Origin: Pseudomonas sp. dw_612 | GTDB lineage: Bacteria > Pseudomonadota > Gammaproteobacteria > Pseudomonadales > Pseudomonadaceae | Length of the DNA stretch: 64,000 bases | Assembly (NCBI RefSeq): GCF_018449725.1 | Contig: NZ_JAAVVC010000012.1 | Location: forward strand, 62,001 to 126,000 | Direction: 5' to 3' | Shown here: positions 9,730 through 19,012 of the stretch, in pieces | How positions within the stretch are numbered: position 1 is the first letter of the stretch | Layout: every line of letters begins with the position of its first letter | Notes under the pieces: generated by a model | Database searches by the model: none | Seen by the model: the letters and a program-made list of their open reading frames with translations, nothing else | Told to the model about the DNA's origin: nothing | Program-made: the position numbers and the translations under genes

Positions 9730-9971
9730 GGTTGCACCTTGGGCGCGAATCCTATTCAACAATCCAAATAAGGTGCAACCCATTTCTTGAGAATTAGTTG
9801 CACCTAGTCGGATAATCGTAAAAAAGCCGTGTTTTTGCTTCCTTTTAGGGCAGTCCGGGCCGTTTGCTAGAAGTAAAAGCACCAAGCAAGAGCGGTACGT
9901 TCGTACCGGAATTTAATTCCTGACGAGCTGCTTATTATTCCGACAAAAAAAGGGTTGCACCCGGTTGCACC
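9730..9971. promoter_or_regulatory. putP-putA control region with five GTTGCACC boxes (probable PutA operators)
   Basis: The motif GTTGCACC, mostly as GGTTGCACC, occurs at 9730-9738 (+), 9772-9780 (-), 9797-9804 (+), 9953-9961 (+) and 9963-9971 (+). The last two are tandem, ten bases apart, so on the same helical face. E. coli PutA binds a GTTGCA core through its ribbon-helix-helix domain, and the PutA encoded here has that domain. The three sites nearer putP and the two just upstream of putA suggest independent repression of both promoters. Seen: the repeats. Inferred: their role. Confidence 0.75.
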
Positions 9972-10041
9972 TCCGTCAGCGCACAGCTAATCTTGCGGCC
10001 AGCTGATGCCACGCGGTCGTGGCAAACATGAGGATAAAAAT

Positions 10042-13000
10042 ATGGCTACCACCACCCTTGGGGTCAAACTTGACGACCCGACCCGCGAGCGCCTCAAGGC
10101 CGCCGCAACCTCGATTGATCGCACGCCGCACTGGCTGATCAAGCAGGCAATTTTCAATTACCTGGAAAAACTCGAGGGTGGTGCAACCCTGACCGAGCTG
10201 AGCGGTTTGACCGGCAAAGACGCCGACGACGCTGGCGAGGTCCATGCCGACCCTGCACACCAGTGCTTCCTGGAGTTCGCCGAAAGCATCCTGCCGCAAT
10301 CGGTCCTGCGCGCCTCGATCACCTCGGCTTACCGTCGGCCTGAGCCGGAAGTGGTGCCGATGCTGATCGAACAGGCGCGCTTGCCTGCGGCGATGGCCGA
10401 AGCCACCAACAAGCTCGCGTCGTCGATTGCCGACAAACTGCGTAATCAGAAAAGCGCCGGTGGCCGTGCCGGGATTGTTCAGGGCCTGTTGCAGGAGTTT
10501 TCCCTGTCGTCCCAGGAAGGCGTAGCCCTGATGTGCCTGGCCGAAGCGCTGTTGCGCATCCCGGACAAAGGCACCCGTGACGCGCTGATCCGCGACAAGA
10601 TCAGCACCGGCAACTGGCATCCGCACTTGGGCAACAGCCCATCACTGTTCGTCAACGCCGCAACCTGGGGCTTGTTGCTGACCGGCAAACTGGTCGCGAC
10701 CCACAACGAAACCGGCCTGACGTCGTCCCTGAGCCGCATCATCGGCAAGAGCGGCGAGCCGATGATCCGCAAGGGCGTCGACATGGCCATGCGCCTGATG
10801 GGCGAGCAGTTCGTCACCGGCGAAACCATCGCCGAAGCCTTGGCCAATGCGAGCAAGTTCGAATCCAAGGGCTTCCGTTATTCCTACGACATGCTCGGTG
10901 AAGCGGCACTCACTGAGCACGATGCACAGAAGTACCTGGCCTCGTACGAGCAAGCCATCCACTCGATCGGCAAAGCCTCCCACGGTCGTGGGATTTATGA
11001 AGGCCCGGGCATTTCCATCAAGCTCTCGGCACTGCACCCGCGTTACAGCCGCGCGCAGTACGAGCGTGTGATGGACGAGTTGTACCCGCGCCTGTTGTCG
11101 CTGACCTTGCTGGCCAAGCAGTACGACATCGGCCTGAACATCGACGCCGAAGAAGCCGACCGCCTCGAGCTGTCGCTGGATCTGCTCGAACGCTTGTGCT
11201 TCGAGCCGCAACTGACCGGCTGGAACGGCATCGGTTTCGTGATCCAGGCTTATCAAAAGCGTTGCCCGTACGTGATCGACTACGTGATCGACCTGGCGCG
11301 CCGCAGCCGTCATCGCCTGATGATCCGCCTGGTGAAAGGCGCGTACTGGGACAGCGAAATCAAACGCGCCCAGGTCGAAGGTCTGGAAGGCTATCCGGTC
11401 TACACCCGCAAGGTGTACACCGACGTTTCCTACATCGCGTGTGCTAGAAAACTGCTGTCGGTGCCGGAAGTTATCTACCCGCAATTCGCGACGCACAACG
11501 CCCACACCCTGTCGGCCATTTACCACATCGCCGGTCAGAACTATTACCCCGGTCAGTACGAGTTCCAGTGCCTCCACGGCATGGGTGAACCGCTGTACGA
11601 ACAGGTTGTAGGCAAAGTTTCCGATGGCAAATTGAATCGTCCGTGCCGCGTGTACGCACCGGTCGGGACTCACGAAACACTGTTGGCATACCTGGTGCGT
11701 CGTCTGCTGGAAAACGGTGCGAACACTTCGTTCGTTAACCAGATTGCCGATCAGTCGATCTCGATCCAGGCGCTGGTGGCCGATCCGGTGGCCAGCATCG
11801 AGCGCATGGCGACGACGGAAGGCGGTTTCGGCCTGCCGCACCCGCGTATCCCGCTGCCTCGCGATCTTTATGGTGCCGAGCGCGCCAACTCCAGCGGCAT
11901 CGACATGGCCAACGAACATCGTCTGGCGTCGCTGTCCTGCGCCTTGCTGGCCACCGCTCACAACCACTGGAAAGCCGCGCCGATGCTCGGTTGCGCTTCC
12001 AGCACTGAAACCCCGGCGCCGGTGCTGAACCCGTCCGATCTGCGTGACGTGGTCGGTCATGTCCAGGAAGCGACCGTCGAAGACGTCGACAACGCAATCC
12101 AGTGCGCCCTGAACGCCGGGCCAATCTGGCAGGCCACCCCGCCCGCCGAGCGCGCCGCGATCCTGGAACGTGCCGCCGATTTGATGGAAGGCGAAATCCA
12201 GCCGCTGATGGGCCTGCTGGCTCGCGAAGCCGGCAAGACTTTCGCCAACGCCATCGCCGAAGTCCGTGAAGCCGTGGATTTCCTGCGTTATTACGCAGTG
12301 CAGGCGCGCAACGATTTCACCAACGACGCCCACCGCCCATTGGGCCCGGTGGTGTGCATCAGCCCTTGGAACTTCCCGCTGGCGATCTTCAGTGGCCAAG
12401 TCGCTGCGGCACTGGCCGCTGGTAACCCGGTGCTGGCCAAGCCTGCGGAACAAACCCCGCTGGTGGCCGCTCAAGCCGTGCGTTTGCTGCTCGAAGCCGG
12501 GATTCCGGAAGGCGTGCTGCAACTGCTGCCGGGCCGTGGCGAAACCGTTGGCGCCCGTCTGGTCGGTGACGATCGGGTCAAAGGCGTGATGTTCACCGGT
12601 TCGACCGAAGTTGCGCGTTTGCTGCAACGCAATGTCGCAGGTCGCCTGGATGCGCAAGGTCGTCCGATTCCGCTGATCGCCGAGACCGGCGGCCAGAACG
12701 CGATGATCGTCGACTCCTCGGCATTGACCGAACAAGTTGTGATCGATGTAGTTTCCTCGGCTTTCGACAGCGCCGGTCAGCGTTGCTCGGCACTGCGCGT
12801 GCTGTGCTTGCAGGAAGATTCCGCCGACCGTGTCATCGAAATGCTCAAGGGTGCCATGGCGGAATGCCGTCTCGGCAACCCGGAACGCCTGTCCGTGGAC
12901 ATCGGCCCGGTGATCGACGCCGAGGCCAAGACTGGCATCGAGAAACACATCCAGGCCATGCGCGACAAAGGTCGCAACGTGTACCAGGTGGCCATCGCCG

Positions 13001-13995
13001 ACGCGGAAGAAGTCAAACGCGGCACCTTCGTGATGCCAACCCTGATCGAACTGGAAAGCTTCGATGAACTGCAACGGGAGATCTTCGGCCCGGTGCTGCA
13101 CGTGGTTCGCTACAAGCGCAAAGACATCGACCAACTGATCGGCCAGATCAACGCGTCCGGCTATGGCCTGACCCTGGGCGTGCACACCCGCATCGACGAG
13201 ACCATCGCCAAGGTGATCGACAACGTCAATGCCGGTAACGTCTACGTGAACCGCAACATTGTTGGCGCTGTGGTTGGCGTGCAGCCGTTCGGTGGCGAAG
13301 GTCTGTCGGGCACGGGTCCGAAGGCCGGTGGTCCGTTGTACCTGTACCGTTTGCTGTCGACGCGTCCTACGGATGCAATCGAACAATCCTTCGCTCGCGG
13401 TGATGCGATCGCTGCGCCGGATGTGCGTTTGCGCGATGCCATGAGCAAGCCGCTGACCGCGCTGCAAGCCTGGGCTGACAGCAACAAGTTGGCTGACCTG
13501 AGCGCCCTGTGCGTACAGTTCGCCGCGCAATCGCAAAGCGGGATTACCCGCGTGCTGGCCGGCCCGACCGGCGAGCGTAATAGCTATGCGATCCTGCCGC
13601 GCGAACACGTGTTGTGCCTGGCGGAAGTCGAAGGCGATTTGCTGACGCAACTGGCAGCCGTATTGGCCGTGGGTGGATCGGCGGTATGGCCGGAAGCTGA
13701 CGTGACCAAGGCATTGTTCGCACGCTTGCCGAAGGACATTCAGGCGAAGATCAAACTGGTTTCCGACTGGAACAAGGACGAAGTGATGTTTGATGCGGTC
13801 CTGCATCATGGCCATTCCGATCAGTTGCGTGCCGTTTGCCAGCAAGTGGCCAAGCGGGCCGGGGCGATTGTCGGGGTTCATGGGTTGTCCCAGGGCGAGA
13901 CCAACATTGCGCTGGAGCGCCTGGTGATTGAACGGGCGTTGAGTGTTAACACCGCTGCGGCGGGTGGTAATGCCAGTCTGATGACCATCGGCTAA
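10042..13995 (+). CDS. putA: Trifunctional PutA: transcriptional repressor, proline dehydrogenase, P5C dehydrogenase
   Basis: A 1317-residue flavoenzyme converting proline to glutamate. Residues 1-47 form a ribbon-helix-helix DNA-binding domain (TTLGVKLDDPTRERLKAAA). The FAD-dependent proline dehydrogenase barrel follows (about 260-570; GRGIYEGPGISIKLSALHP, YQKRCPYVIDYVIDLARRS). The aldehyde dehydrogenase domain spans about 640-1120, with SPWNFPLAIFSGQVAAALAA, ETGGQNAMIVDSSA and catalytic Cys915 in GQRCSALRVL. Substrate is channelled from the first site to the second. I chose ATG 10042 over the upstream ATG 10006 because GAGGA lies seven bases before it and the length then equals that of P. 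putida PutA. Expected to repress putP and itself without proline, and to move to the membrane once reduced. Confidence 0.97.
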   Translation: MATTTLGVKLDDPTRERLKAAATSIDRTPHWLIKQAIFNYLEKLEGGATLTELSGLTGKDADDAGEVHADPAHQCFLEFAESILPQSVLRASITSAYRRPEPEVVPMLIEQARLPAAMAEATNKLASSIADKLRNQKSAGGRAGIVQGLLQEFSLSSQEGVALMCLAEALLRIPDKGTRDALIRDKISTGNWHPHLGNSPSLFVNAATWGLLLTGKLVATHNETGLTSSLSRIIGKSGEPMIRKGVDMAMRLMGEQFVTGETIAEALANASKFESKGFRYSYDMLGEAALTEHDAQKYLASYEQAIHSIGKASHGRGIYEGPGISIKLSALHPRYSRAQYERVMDELYPRLLSLTLLAKQYDIGLNIDAEEADRLELSLDLLERLCFEPQLTGWNGIGFVIQAYQKRCPYVIDYVIDLARRSRHRLMIRLVKGAYWDSEIKRAQVEGLEGYPVYTRKVYTDVSYIACARKLLSVPEVIYPQFATHNAHTLSAIYHIAGQNYYPGQYEFQCLHGMGEPLYEQVVGKVSDGKLNRPCRVYAPVGTHETLLAYLVRRLLENGANTSFVNQIADQSISIQALVADPVASIERMATTEGGFGLPHPRIPLPRDLYGAERANSSGIDMANEHRLASLSCALLATAHNHWKAAPMLGCASSTETPAPVLNPSDLRDVVGHVQEATVEDVDNAIQCALNAGPIWQATPPAERAAILERAADLMEGEIQPLMGLLAREAGKTFANAIAEVREAVDFLRYYAVQARNDFTNDAHRPLGPVVCISPWNFPLAIFSGQVAAALAAGNPVLAKPAEQTPLVAAQAVRLLLEAGIPEGVLQLLPGRGETVGARLVGDDRVKGVMFTGSTEVARLLQRNVAGRLDAQGRPIPLIAETGGQNAMIVDSSALTEQVVIDVVSSAFDSAGQRCSALRVLCLQEDSADRVIEMLKGAMAECRLGNPERLSVDIGPVIDAEAKTGIEKHIQAMRDKGRNVYQVAIADAEEVKRGTFVMPTLIELESFDELQREIFGPVLHVVRYKRKDIDQLIGQINASGYGLTLGVHTRIDETIAKVIDNVNAGNVYVNRNIVGAVVGVQPFGGEGLSGTGPKAGGPLYLYRLLSTRPTDAIEQSFARGDAIAAPDVRLRDAMSKPLTALQAWADSNKLADLSALCVQFAAQSQSGITRVLAGPTGERNSYAILPREHVLCLAEVEGDLLTQLAAVLAVGGSAVWPEADVTKALFARLPKDIQAKIKLVSDWNKDEVMFDAVLHHGHSDQLRAVCQQVAKRAGAIVGVHGLSQGETNIALERLVIERALSVNTAAAGGNASLMTIG

Positions 13996-14045
13996 ACCGC
14001 GTCAAATCCAGGCGTCCGCAATGGACGCCAGGATGCAATACCCCT

Positions 14046-14135
14046 TGTGGGAGCGGGCTTGCTCGCGAAGGCGTCGTGTCAGTCGACATCAACATTGACT
14101 GACACACCGCATTCGCGAGCAAGCCCGCTCCCACA
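14046..14135. repeat. REPIN, family 1
   Basis: Same inverted REP pair as at 7889 (GTGGGAGCGGGCTTGCTCGC and its inverse), in the 245-base gap between putA and the acyl-CoA dehydrogenase gene. A small GGCGTCC/GGACGCC hairpin at 14011-14029 just after putA could act as a weak terminator but lacks a T run. Confidence 0.9.
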
Positions 14136-14240
14136 TTTGATTAGCGGTGCCCGCACCACACCATCACGCTCATCAATCATCCTGTTCAGCCTTTATTCCC
14201 ACGCCTAGACTCGGTCCATTCCAAAAAAAGGTAGGCCGAC

Positions 14241-16043
14241 ATGTCCGAGACGTTGCTCAGTTCCCGCAATCTGGCTTTCGAGCTGTACGAAGTCCTTGAT
14301 GCCGAGGGCCTGACCCAGCGTGAGCGGTTCGCCGAGCACAATCGCGAGACGTTCGACGCTGCCATCGGTACCGCCCGTAACATTGCCGAGAAATTCTTTG
14401 CGCCGCACAACCGCAAGGGCGACGAGAACGAGCCGCGTTATGAGAACGGTCAGGCGATTCTGATACCTGAGGTAAAACCGGCGGTGGATGCGTTCCTCGA
14501 AGCCGGTTTCCTCAACGCCGCGCGAAGTTTCGACGCCGGCGGCATGCAACTGCCTACATTGTTGTCCCAAGCCTGTTTCGCGCATTTCCAATCGGCCAAC
14601 GCAGCGTCGACCTCGTATCCGTTCCTGACCATGGGCGCGGCCAACCTGATCGAAAGCTTCGGCACCGAAGAGCAGAAGCAACGCTTCCTGCAACCGATGA
14701 TCGATGGCCGCTTCTTCGGCACCATGGCGCTGACCGAACCCCATGCCGGGTCGTCGCTGTCGGATATTCGTACACGCGCCGAGCCGGCGTCTGACGGCAC
14801 GTATCGACTCAAGGGCAACAAGATTTTCATCTCCGGTGGCGACCATCCGCTGTCGGAAAACATCGTGCACATGGTGCTGGCCAAGTTGCCGGACGCACCG
14901 GCCGGGGTGAAGGGTATTTCGCTGTTTATCGTGCCCAAGTTCCTGGTCAACGATGACGGCAGTCTTGGCCAGCGCAACGACGTGCTGCTGGCGGGGTTGT
15001 TCCACAAGATGGGCTGGCGTGGCACCACTTCCACCGCGCTGAATTTCGGCGATAACGGCGAGTGTGTCGGCTATCTGGTGGGCAAGCCGCACCACGGTTT
15101 GAGCTACATGTTCCAGATGATGAACGAGGCGCGGATTGGCGTCGGCATGGGTGCGGTGATGCTCGGTTACGCCGGGTATCTGTACTCCCTGGAGTACGCC
15201 CGCGAGCGGCCGCAGGGTCGCGTGCCGGACAGCAAGGACCCGAATACCGCGCCGGTGGCGATCATTCAGCACGCGGACGTCAAGCGCATGCTGTTGACGC
15301 AAAAGGCCTACGTCGAAGGTTCGTTCGATCTCGGGCTGTACGCGGCGCGGTTGTTCGACGACACCACGACCCTTGAGACCGAAGACGCGCGCAAGCAGGC
15401 CCATGAGTTGCTGGATTTGCTCACGCCAATCGTCAAATCCTGGCCATCTGAGTTCTGCCTGAAGGCCAACGAACTGGCGATCCAGATTCTCGGCGGCCAC
15501 GGCTACACCCGCGAGTATCCGGTGGAGCAGTATTACCGCGACAACCGTTTGAACCCGATCCACGAAGGCACCCACGGCATCCAGTCGCTGGACTTGCTCG
15601 GCCGCAAACTGGCGCAGAACGGCGGCGCAGGGCTCAAGCAACTGATTCGGCTGATCGCCAACACCGCCGAGCGCGCCCAAGCTTACGACTCGCTGACCCT
15701 GCTGCGTGAGCCATTGGAGAAACTGGTGGCGCGCCTGCAAACGGTGACCATTGGCCTGCTGACGGATCTGGGCCAGGGCAAGGTCAACAGCAGCCTGGCG
15801 AACTCGGCGCTGTACCTTAAAGTGTTCGGGCACACGGTGATTGGCTGGCGCTGGCTGGAACAAGCGATTCGGGCCGAGGAAGGATTGGCCAAAGGGAATG
15901 CGGCGGATATTGCCTTCTATAAAGGCAAGCTCCAGGCGGCGCGGTATTTCCTGACGTGGGAAGTGCCGGGTTGCCACCATGAGCTGGCGATTCTTGAGGC
16001 TCGGGATGATGTGTGCCTTGGAATGCGGGATGAGTGGTTTTGA
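14241..16043 (+). CDS. Acyl-CoA dehydrogenase (C-terminal-domain-containing, ~600 aa class)
   Basis: A 600-residue FAD enzyme that would introduce the alpha-beta double bond into an acyl-CoA. Domains in order: N-terminal helical domain (AARSFDAGGMQLPTLLSQAC), middle beta domain (FGTMALTEPHAGSSLSDIRT), C-terminal helical domain with KANELAIQILGGHGYTREYP, and the catalytic glutamate in NPIHEGTHGIQSLDLLGRK, then an extra C-terminal domain found in the long family members. Resembles PA5020 of P. aeruginosa. The substrate cannot be told from sequence. ATG 14241 is preceded by AAAAAAGGTAGG. It stands alone, with an inverted-repeat element on each side. Confidence 0.92.
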   Translation: MSETLLSSRNLAFELYEVLDAEGLTQRERFAEHNRETFDAAIGTARNIAEKFFAPHNRKGDENEPRYENGQAILIPEVKPAVDAFLEAGFLNAARSFDAGGMQLPTLLSQACFAHFQSANAASTSYPFLTMGAANLIESFGTEEQKQRFLQPMIDGRFFGTMALTEPHAGSSLSDIRTRAEPASDGTYRLKGNKIFISGGDHPLSENIVHMVLAKLPDAPAGVKGISLFIVPKFLVNDDGSLGQRNDVLLAGLFHKMGWRGTTSTALNFGDNGECVGYLVGKPHHGLSYMFQMMNEARIGVGMGAVMLGYAGYLYSLEYARERPQGRVPDSKDPNTAPVAIIQHADVKRMLLTQKAYVEGSFDLGLYAARLFDDTTTLETEDARKQAHELLDLLTPIVKSWPSEFCLKANELAIQILGGHGYTREYPVEQYYRDNRLNPIHEGTHGIQSLDLLGRKLAQNGGAGLKQLIRLIANTAERAQAYDSLTLLREPLEKLVARLQTVTIGLLTDLGQGKVNSSLANSALYLKVFGHTVIGWRWLEQAIRAEEGLAKGNAADIAFYKGKLQAARYFLTWEVPGCHHELAILEARDDVCLGMRDEWF

Positions 16044-16071
16044 TCGATCGTAGATTGGGGTAATGGCCACA

Positions 16072-16164
16072 AAAAGATCGCAGCCTCGTTTCACTCGACA
16101 GCTCCTACAGGTTTACGCGAATCCTTTGTAGGAGCTGCCGAGTGAAACGAGACTGCGATCTTTT
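16072..16164. repeat. Long inverted repeat (GTAGGAGCTGCCGAGTGAAACG family), possible bidirectional terminator
   Basis: The left arm AAAAGATCGCAGCCTCGTTT and continuation through CAGCTCCTACAG is repeated inverted on the right through CTGCGATCTTTT, with about 14 bases between arms. It sits exactly between the convergent ends of the acyl-CoA dehydrogenase and chemoreceptor genes, so it may end transcription from both sides. It is a different REP family from the GTGGGAGCGGG one. Confidence 0.8.
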
Positions 16165-16170
16165 GATCTT

Positions 16171-18108
16171 TCAGCTGAGCTTGAACCCACCCATCTGCCG
16201 CGCCAAGTCATCCGCCAAGCGCTGCAACATCTGGCAATCCTCACGACAAGCCCTGACTTCTCCCGCCGTCGCCCGGGCCAGATCGGAAATCCCCTGCACA
16301 TTGCGGTTGATCTCTTCGGTCACCGCCGACTGCTCTTCCGTCGCCGTTGCCACCTGATGGTTCATGTCGCTGATGCGCTCGATCTGCCCGGTAATCGCCG
16401 TCAACGACGTCCCGGTGCGCTGGCTTGACTCAACGCCAGTGCCGGTCGCCGCTTGCCCGGAATGCATCGAGGACACGGCATTCTCCGCCCCCTGCTTGAG
16501 GCTGCCGATCATTTGTTGAATCTCGTCAGTGGACGATTGCGTGCGCCGCGCCAAAGTCCGTACTTCGTCCGCCACCACCGCAAAGCCACGCCCCATATCC
16601 CCGGCTCGCGCCGCTTCAATCGCGGCATTCAGCGCCAGCAAATTGGTCTGTTCGGAAATCCCGCGAATCACCGCCAGCACTTGATCGATGGACGCCACTT
16701 GATGGGCCAACTCCCCCACCGCCGTGGCAGCGACGCCGATTTCATCGGACATGCTTTCTATATGCCGGATCGACCCGCCAACCACTTCCCGGGCCTGCAG
16801 CGCTTCATCGCGAGCAGTTTGCGAGGCGACGGCGGCGTTGCCAGCGTTCTGGGCAATTTCCTGCACGGTCAGGCCCATTTCGTGAACGGCGGTGGCGACC
16901 ATGTCGGTCATTTCCTGCTGACGCCCGGAGCGTTCGGCGGTGTTCTCCACCACCTTCGCCACTTGGCCGACGGCGGTGCGCAGACGCTCGCTGGTGGTCA
17001 GCACTTCACCGATCATGTCGCGCTGACTTTCGAGGAACCGATTAAAGCCCCGCGCCAAGTCACCGAGTTCGTCGGCGCGGCTGGAATCTAACCGGTGGGT
17101 CAAATCTCCACCACCGCTACCGATGGCTACCAGTGCGGCTGTTACCTGACGGATCGGTCGAACCATTCCACGGGCCAGCAGCACCACCAGCAACAGGCAC
17201 ACCAGCGCTACCGCGAGGCCGATGCCGCTGCTCATCCACATCGCGCGGCGGGCTTCGGCGTAGATCTGCGACTGTGGCACTTCGGCCACCAGGGTCCAGC
17301 CCAAATCGCGCAGCGGCAGGCTCAAGGCCAGGAAATCTTCGCCGTCACGCACGAAACCACTGTTGGTGGCGACTTTTTGACCCATGACAGCCTGAGCCGC
17401 CGGGGCGCCAATCTGCTCAGCAAGCGTACGTTTGCCGCTGAATTGCGCCTCGGGGTGAACCTGGATCAAACCGTCGGAGCGCACGAGATAGACTTTGCCG
17501 CGCTCACCGAAGTTGAAGTTGTGGATCAGCTCCGACAGCTCTTTCATGCTCAAGCCGAGCCCGGCAACGCCCACGACTTTACCGGCCTGCTCGACCTTGA
17601 GGTCGATGAACAGCGCCAATTCTCCGGTCGCGGTGTCATTGTCGATATTGAGGGTTCGGGGCTGGTTGCTGTCGAGAAAGGCATAGAACCAGGCGTCCTT
17701 GGGATTGGAACGGCTGAGCGTCCGGTCCAGGCCTTTTTCCGTGAGGTAGTGGTTGGACGCGGTGCCGACAATCAGCGCGGTAAAGGCCTTGTGCTCGGCG
17801 CGGATGCCTTCCAGGTACTTCACGAAGGTGTCGGTCTGGGCACTGTTTTCGCCTCCGGCCAACCAGTCGCGCACCATGCTGTTGCTGGCGATGTCCTTGG
17901 CGGCGGTGAGGGGCTGGACGAGGATGCGTTCGATGTCGTTGCGCATCGCTTCGATGCTCGACGGCAGCGCTTGTTCGACCAGATAGCTCTGGGCGAGGCG
18001 GTTGACCACCAGGGTATAAACGCCAACCACGATCAGAATACTGACCAGCAGGGCGGTGCCCATACTCAGGATCAACTGCCATTGAATACTGCGTCGCCAG
18101 AACTGCAT
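16171..18108 (-). CDS. Methyl-accepting chemotaxis protein with periplasmic Cache-type sensor
   Basis: A 645-residue chemoreceptor. TM1 (about 10-32) is followed by a ~270-residue periplasmic double-Cache-like sensor (NPKDAWFYAFLDSNQPRTLN, FIDLKVEQAGKVVGVAGLGL, GKVYLVRSDGLIQVHPEAQF), TM2 at about 285-305, a HAMP domain (VRPIRQVTAALVAIGSGGGD) and the signalling helix pair with the conserved tip LLALNAAIEAARAGDMGRGF. There is no C-terminal CheR-binding pentapeptide. The ligand is unknown. I chose ATG 18108 (MQFWRRSIQWQLILSM), preceded by GGGGGTG, over the longer frame from 18168. Downstream of the zapA-like gene on the same strand. Confidence 0.93.
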   Translation of the reverse strand: MQFWRRSIQWQLILSMGTALLVSILIVVGVYTLVVNRLAQSYLVEQALPSSIEAMRNDIERILVQPLTAAKDIASNSMVRDWLAGGENSAQTDTFVKYLEGIRAEHKAFTALIVGTASNHYLTEKGLDRTLSRSNPKDAWFYAFLDSNQPRTLNIDNDTATGELALFIDLKVEQAGKVVGVAGLGLSMKELSELIHNFNFGERGKVYLVRSDGLIQVHPEAQFSGKRTLAEQIGAPAAQAVMGQKVATNSGFVRDGEDFLALSLPLRDLGWTLVAEVPQSQIYAEARRAMWMSSGIGLAVALVCLLLVVLLARGMVRPIRQVTAALVAIGSGGGDLTHRLDSSRADELGDLARGFNRFLESQRDMIGEVLTTSERLRTAVGQVAKVVENTAERSGRQQEMTDMVATAVHEMGLTVQEIAQNAGNAAVASQTARDEALQAREVVGGSIRHIESMSDEIGVAATAVGELAHQVASIDQVLAVIRGISEQTNLLALNAAIEAARAGDMGRGFAVVADEVRTLARRTQSSTDEIQQMIGSLKQGAENAVSSMHSGQAATGTGVESSQRTGTSLTAITGQIERISDMNHQVATATEEQSAVTEEINRNVQGISDLARATAGEVRACREDCQMLQRLADDLARQMGGFKLS

Positions 18109-18208
18109 GGAACACCCCCAAAGAATAAGTGGCTGAAACACTGCAACAGCCGTGCCGATTGTATACAACTAAAACGACAATTTATTCTTTGGTTGTGCAC
18201 AAAGCCGA

Positions 18209-18511
18209 TCAGGCCTGATTGATCGTCTTGGAAATCACTTCAACCGTGGCGCTGACTTGCTCTTGGTAACGGTCGAGTTCCTGCTGGTGCTGCTTTTTCA
18301 TTTCGATCTGCTGGGAGCACAGATTCATCGCCGCCAGTACCAACAAGCGGTCGCCGATCAGCGTCGGGTATTTGCGTTTGGTGTCGGCCAGGGCTGCCTT
18401 CAACATCAATGCGGCGTCCAGCAGGGTCTGCTCTTCCCCTTCCGGCGCCTTGATCGAATAGTCCTCCCCCAGGATCGAGACGACTTTTACCCCTGCGGCG
18501 CCCTGATTCAT
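18209..18511 (-). CDS. ZapA-like cell-division protein (probable paralogue)
   Basis: A 100-residue cytoplasmic protein. The N-terminal half (VVSILGEDYSIKAPEGEEQT, GDRLLVLAAMNLCSQQ) matches the ZapA globular domain and the C-terminal half is a coiled coil. ZapA cross-links FtsZ filaments. It overlaps the preceding small coiled-coil gene by four bases (ATGA). The usual Pseudomonas zapA locus is followed by 6S RNA and ygfA. Here only ~100 bases separate it from a chemoreceptor, too short for 6S RNA, and the sequence is divergent, so this may be a second copy. An effect on FtsZ is inferred. Confidence 0.8.
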   Translation of the reverse strand: MNQGAAGVKVVSILGEDYSIKAPEGEEQTLLDAALMLKAALADTKRKYPTLIGDRLLVLAAMNLCSQQIEMKKQHQQELDRYQEQVSATVEVISKTINQA

Positions 18512-18738
18512 GCGCTGACAGGGCCGGCGCTGACGCGCTCAACCAAGGCCTGGATGCGGGCGGCGGTGGCGCCTTGTTTCTCTTCCTGTTCCATCAGGCT
18601 CAATTGCAGGCTTTCGTTTTCATCCTTGGCCTGGGCCAGTTCGGCGCTCAGGGTCTGGTTGGTGCCGAGCAGGCTCTGGTTCTGTTGCACCAGGTCGCTG
18701 ACCAGTTGTTCCAATTGACTCAGGGATGCTTCCAACAT
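18508..18738 (-). CDS. Small coiled-coil protein, TIGR02449/ZapB-like
   Basis: A 76-residue protein that is almost entirely heptad repeat (MLEASLSQLEQLVSDLVQQN, SLLGTNQTLSAELAQAKDEN), like the short ZapB/TIGR02449 proteins normally encoded just before zapA. It lacks the usual C-terminal RVEAMIxRLK signature, again pointing to a divergent paralogue. ATG 18738 is preferred over the longer frame from 18816, which has no convincing ribosome site. Divergently transcribed from the chemoreceptor gene at 19013 across a ~275-base region in which I see no other gene. Confidence 0.75.
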   Translation of the reverse strand: MLEASLSQLEQLVSDLVQQNQSLLGTNQTLSAELAQAKDENESLQLSLMEQEEKQGATAARIQALVERVSAGPVSA

Positions 18739-19012
18739 TTTGATTTTCCAGGCTTTTTCAAAGGGCGCGTACGATAAAGAAAAGTCACCACGGATGCCAG
18801 GGTTATTGGGACGCAAGGCCTTGATTTTCCTGACGGGCGACGTTCCTCGCGAGTTTTAAAGACTGTGATTGGCGGATCTGGTTCCTGCACTTCGTCGCCG
18901 GGGCCTGCCTGCGACAAAATCGCGCAGGGACTCAAGACTTTAGTCGTATGACCGATAAGTCATGCATACAGCAGTCTCAGCCCCGCATGGATGCGTCTTT
19001 TCGGTACATACC

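Noticed and set aside
10642..13881. Open frame of 1079 codons on the minus strand
   Set aside because: Antisense shadow of putA; low-complexity translation rich in His, Gln and Arg, no ribosome site.
14205..16094. Open frame of 629 codons on the minus strand
   Set aside because: Antisense shadow of the acyl-CoA dehydrogenase gene.
18109..18208. 6S RNA gene downstream of the zapA-like gene
   Set aside because: Expected from the usual zapA-ssrS order, but the gap is only 100 bases and contains no 6S-like structure.
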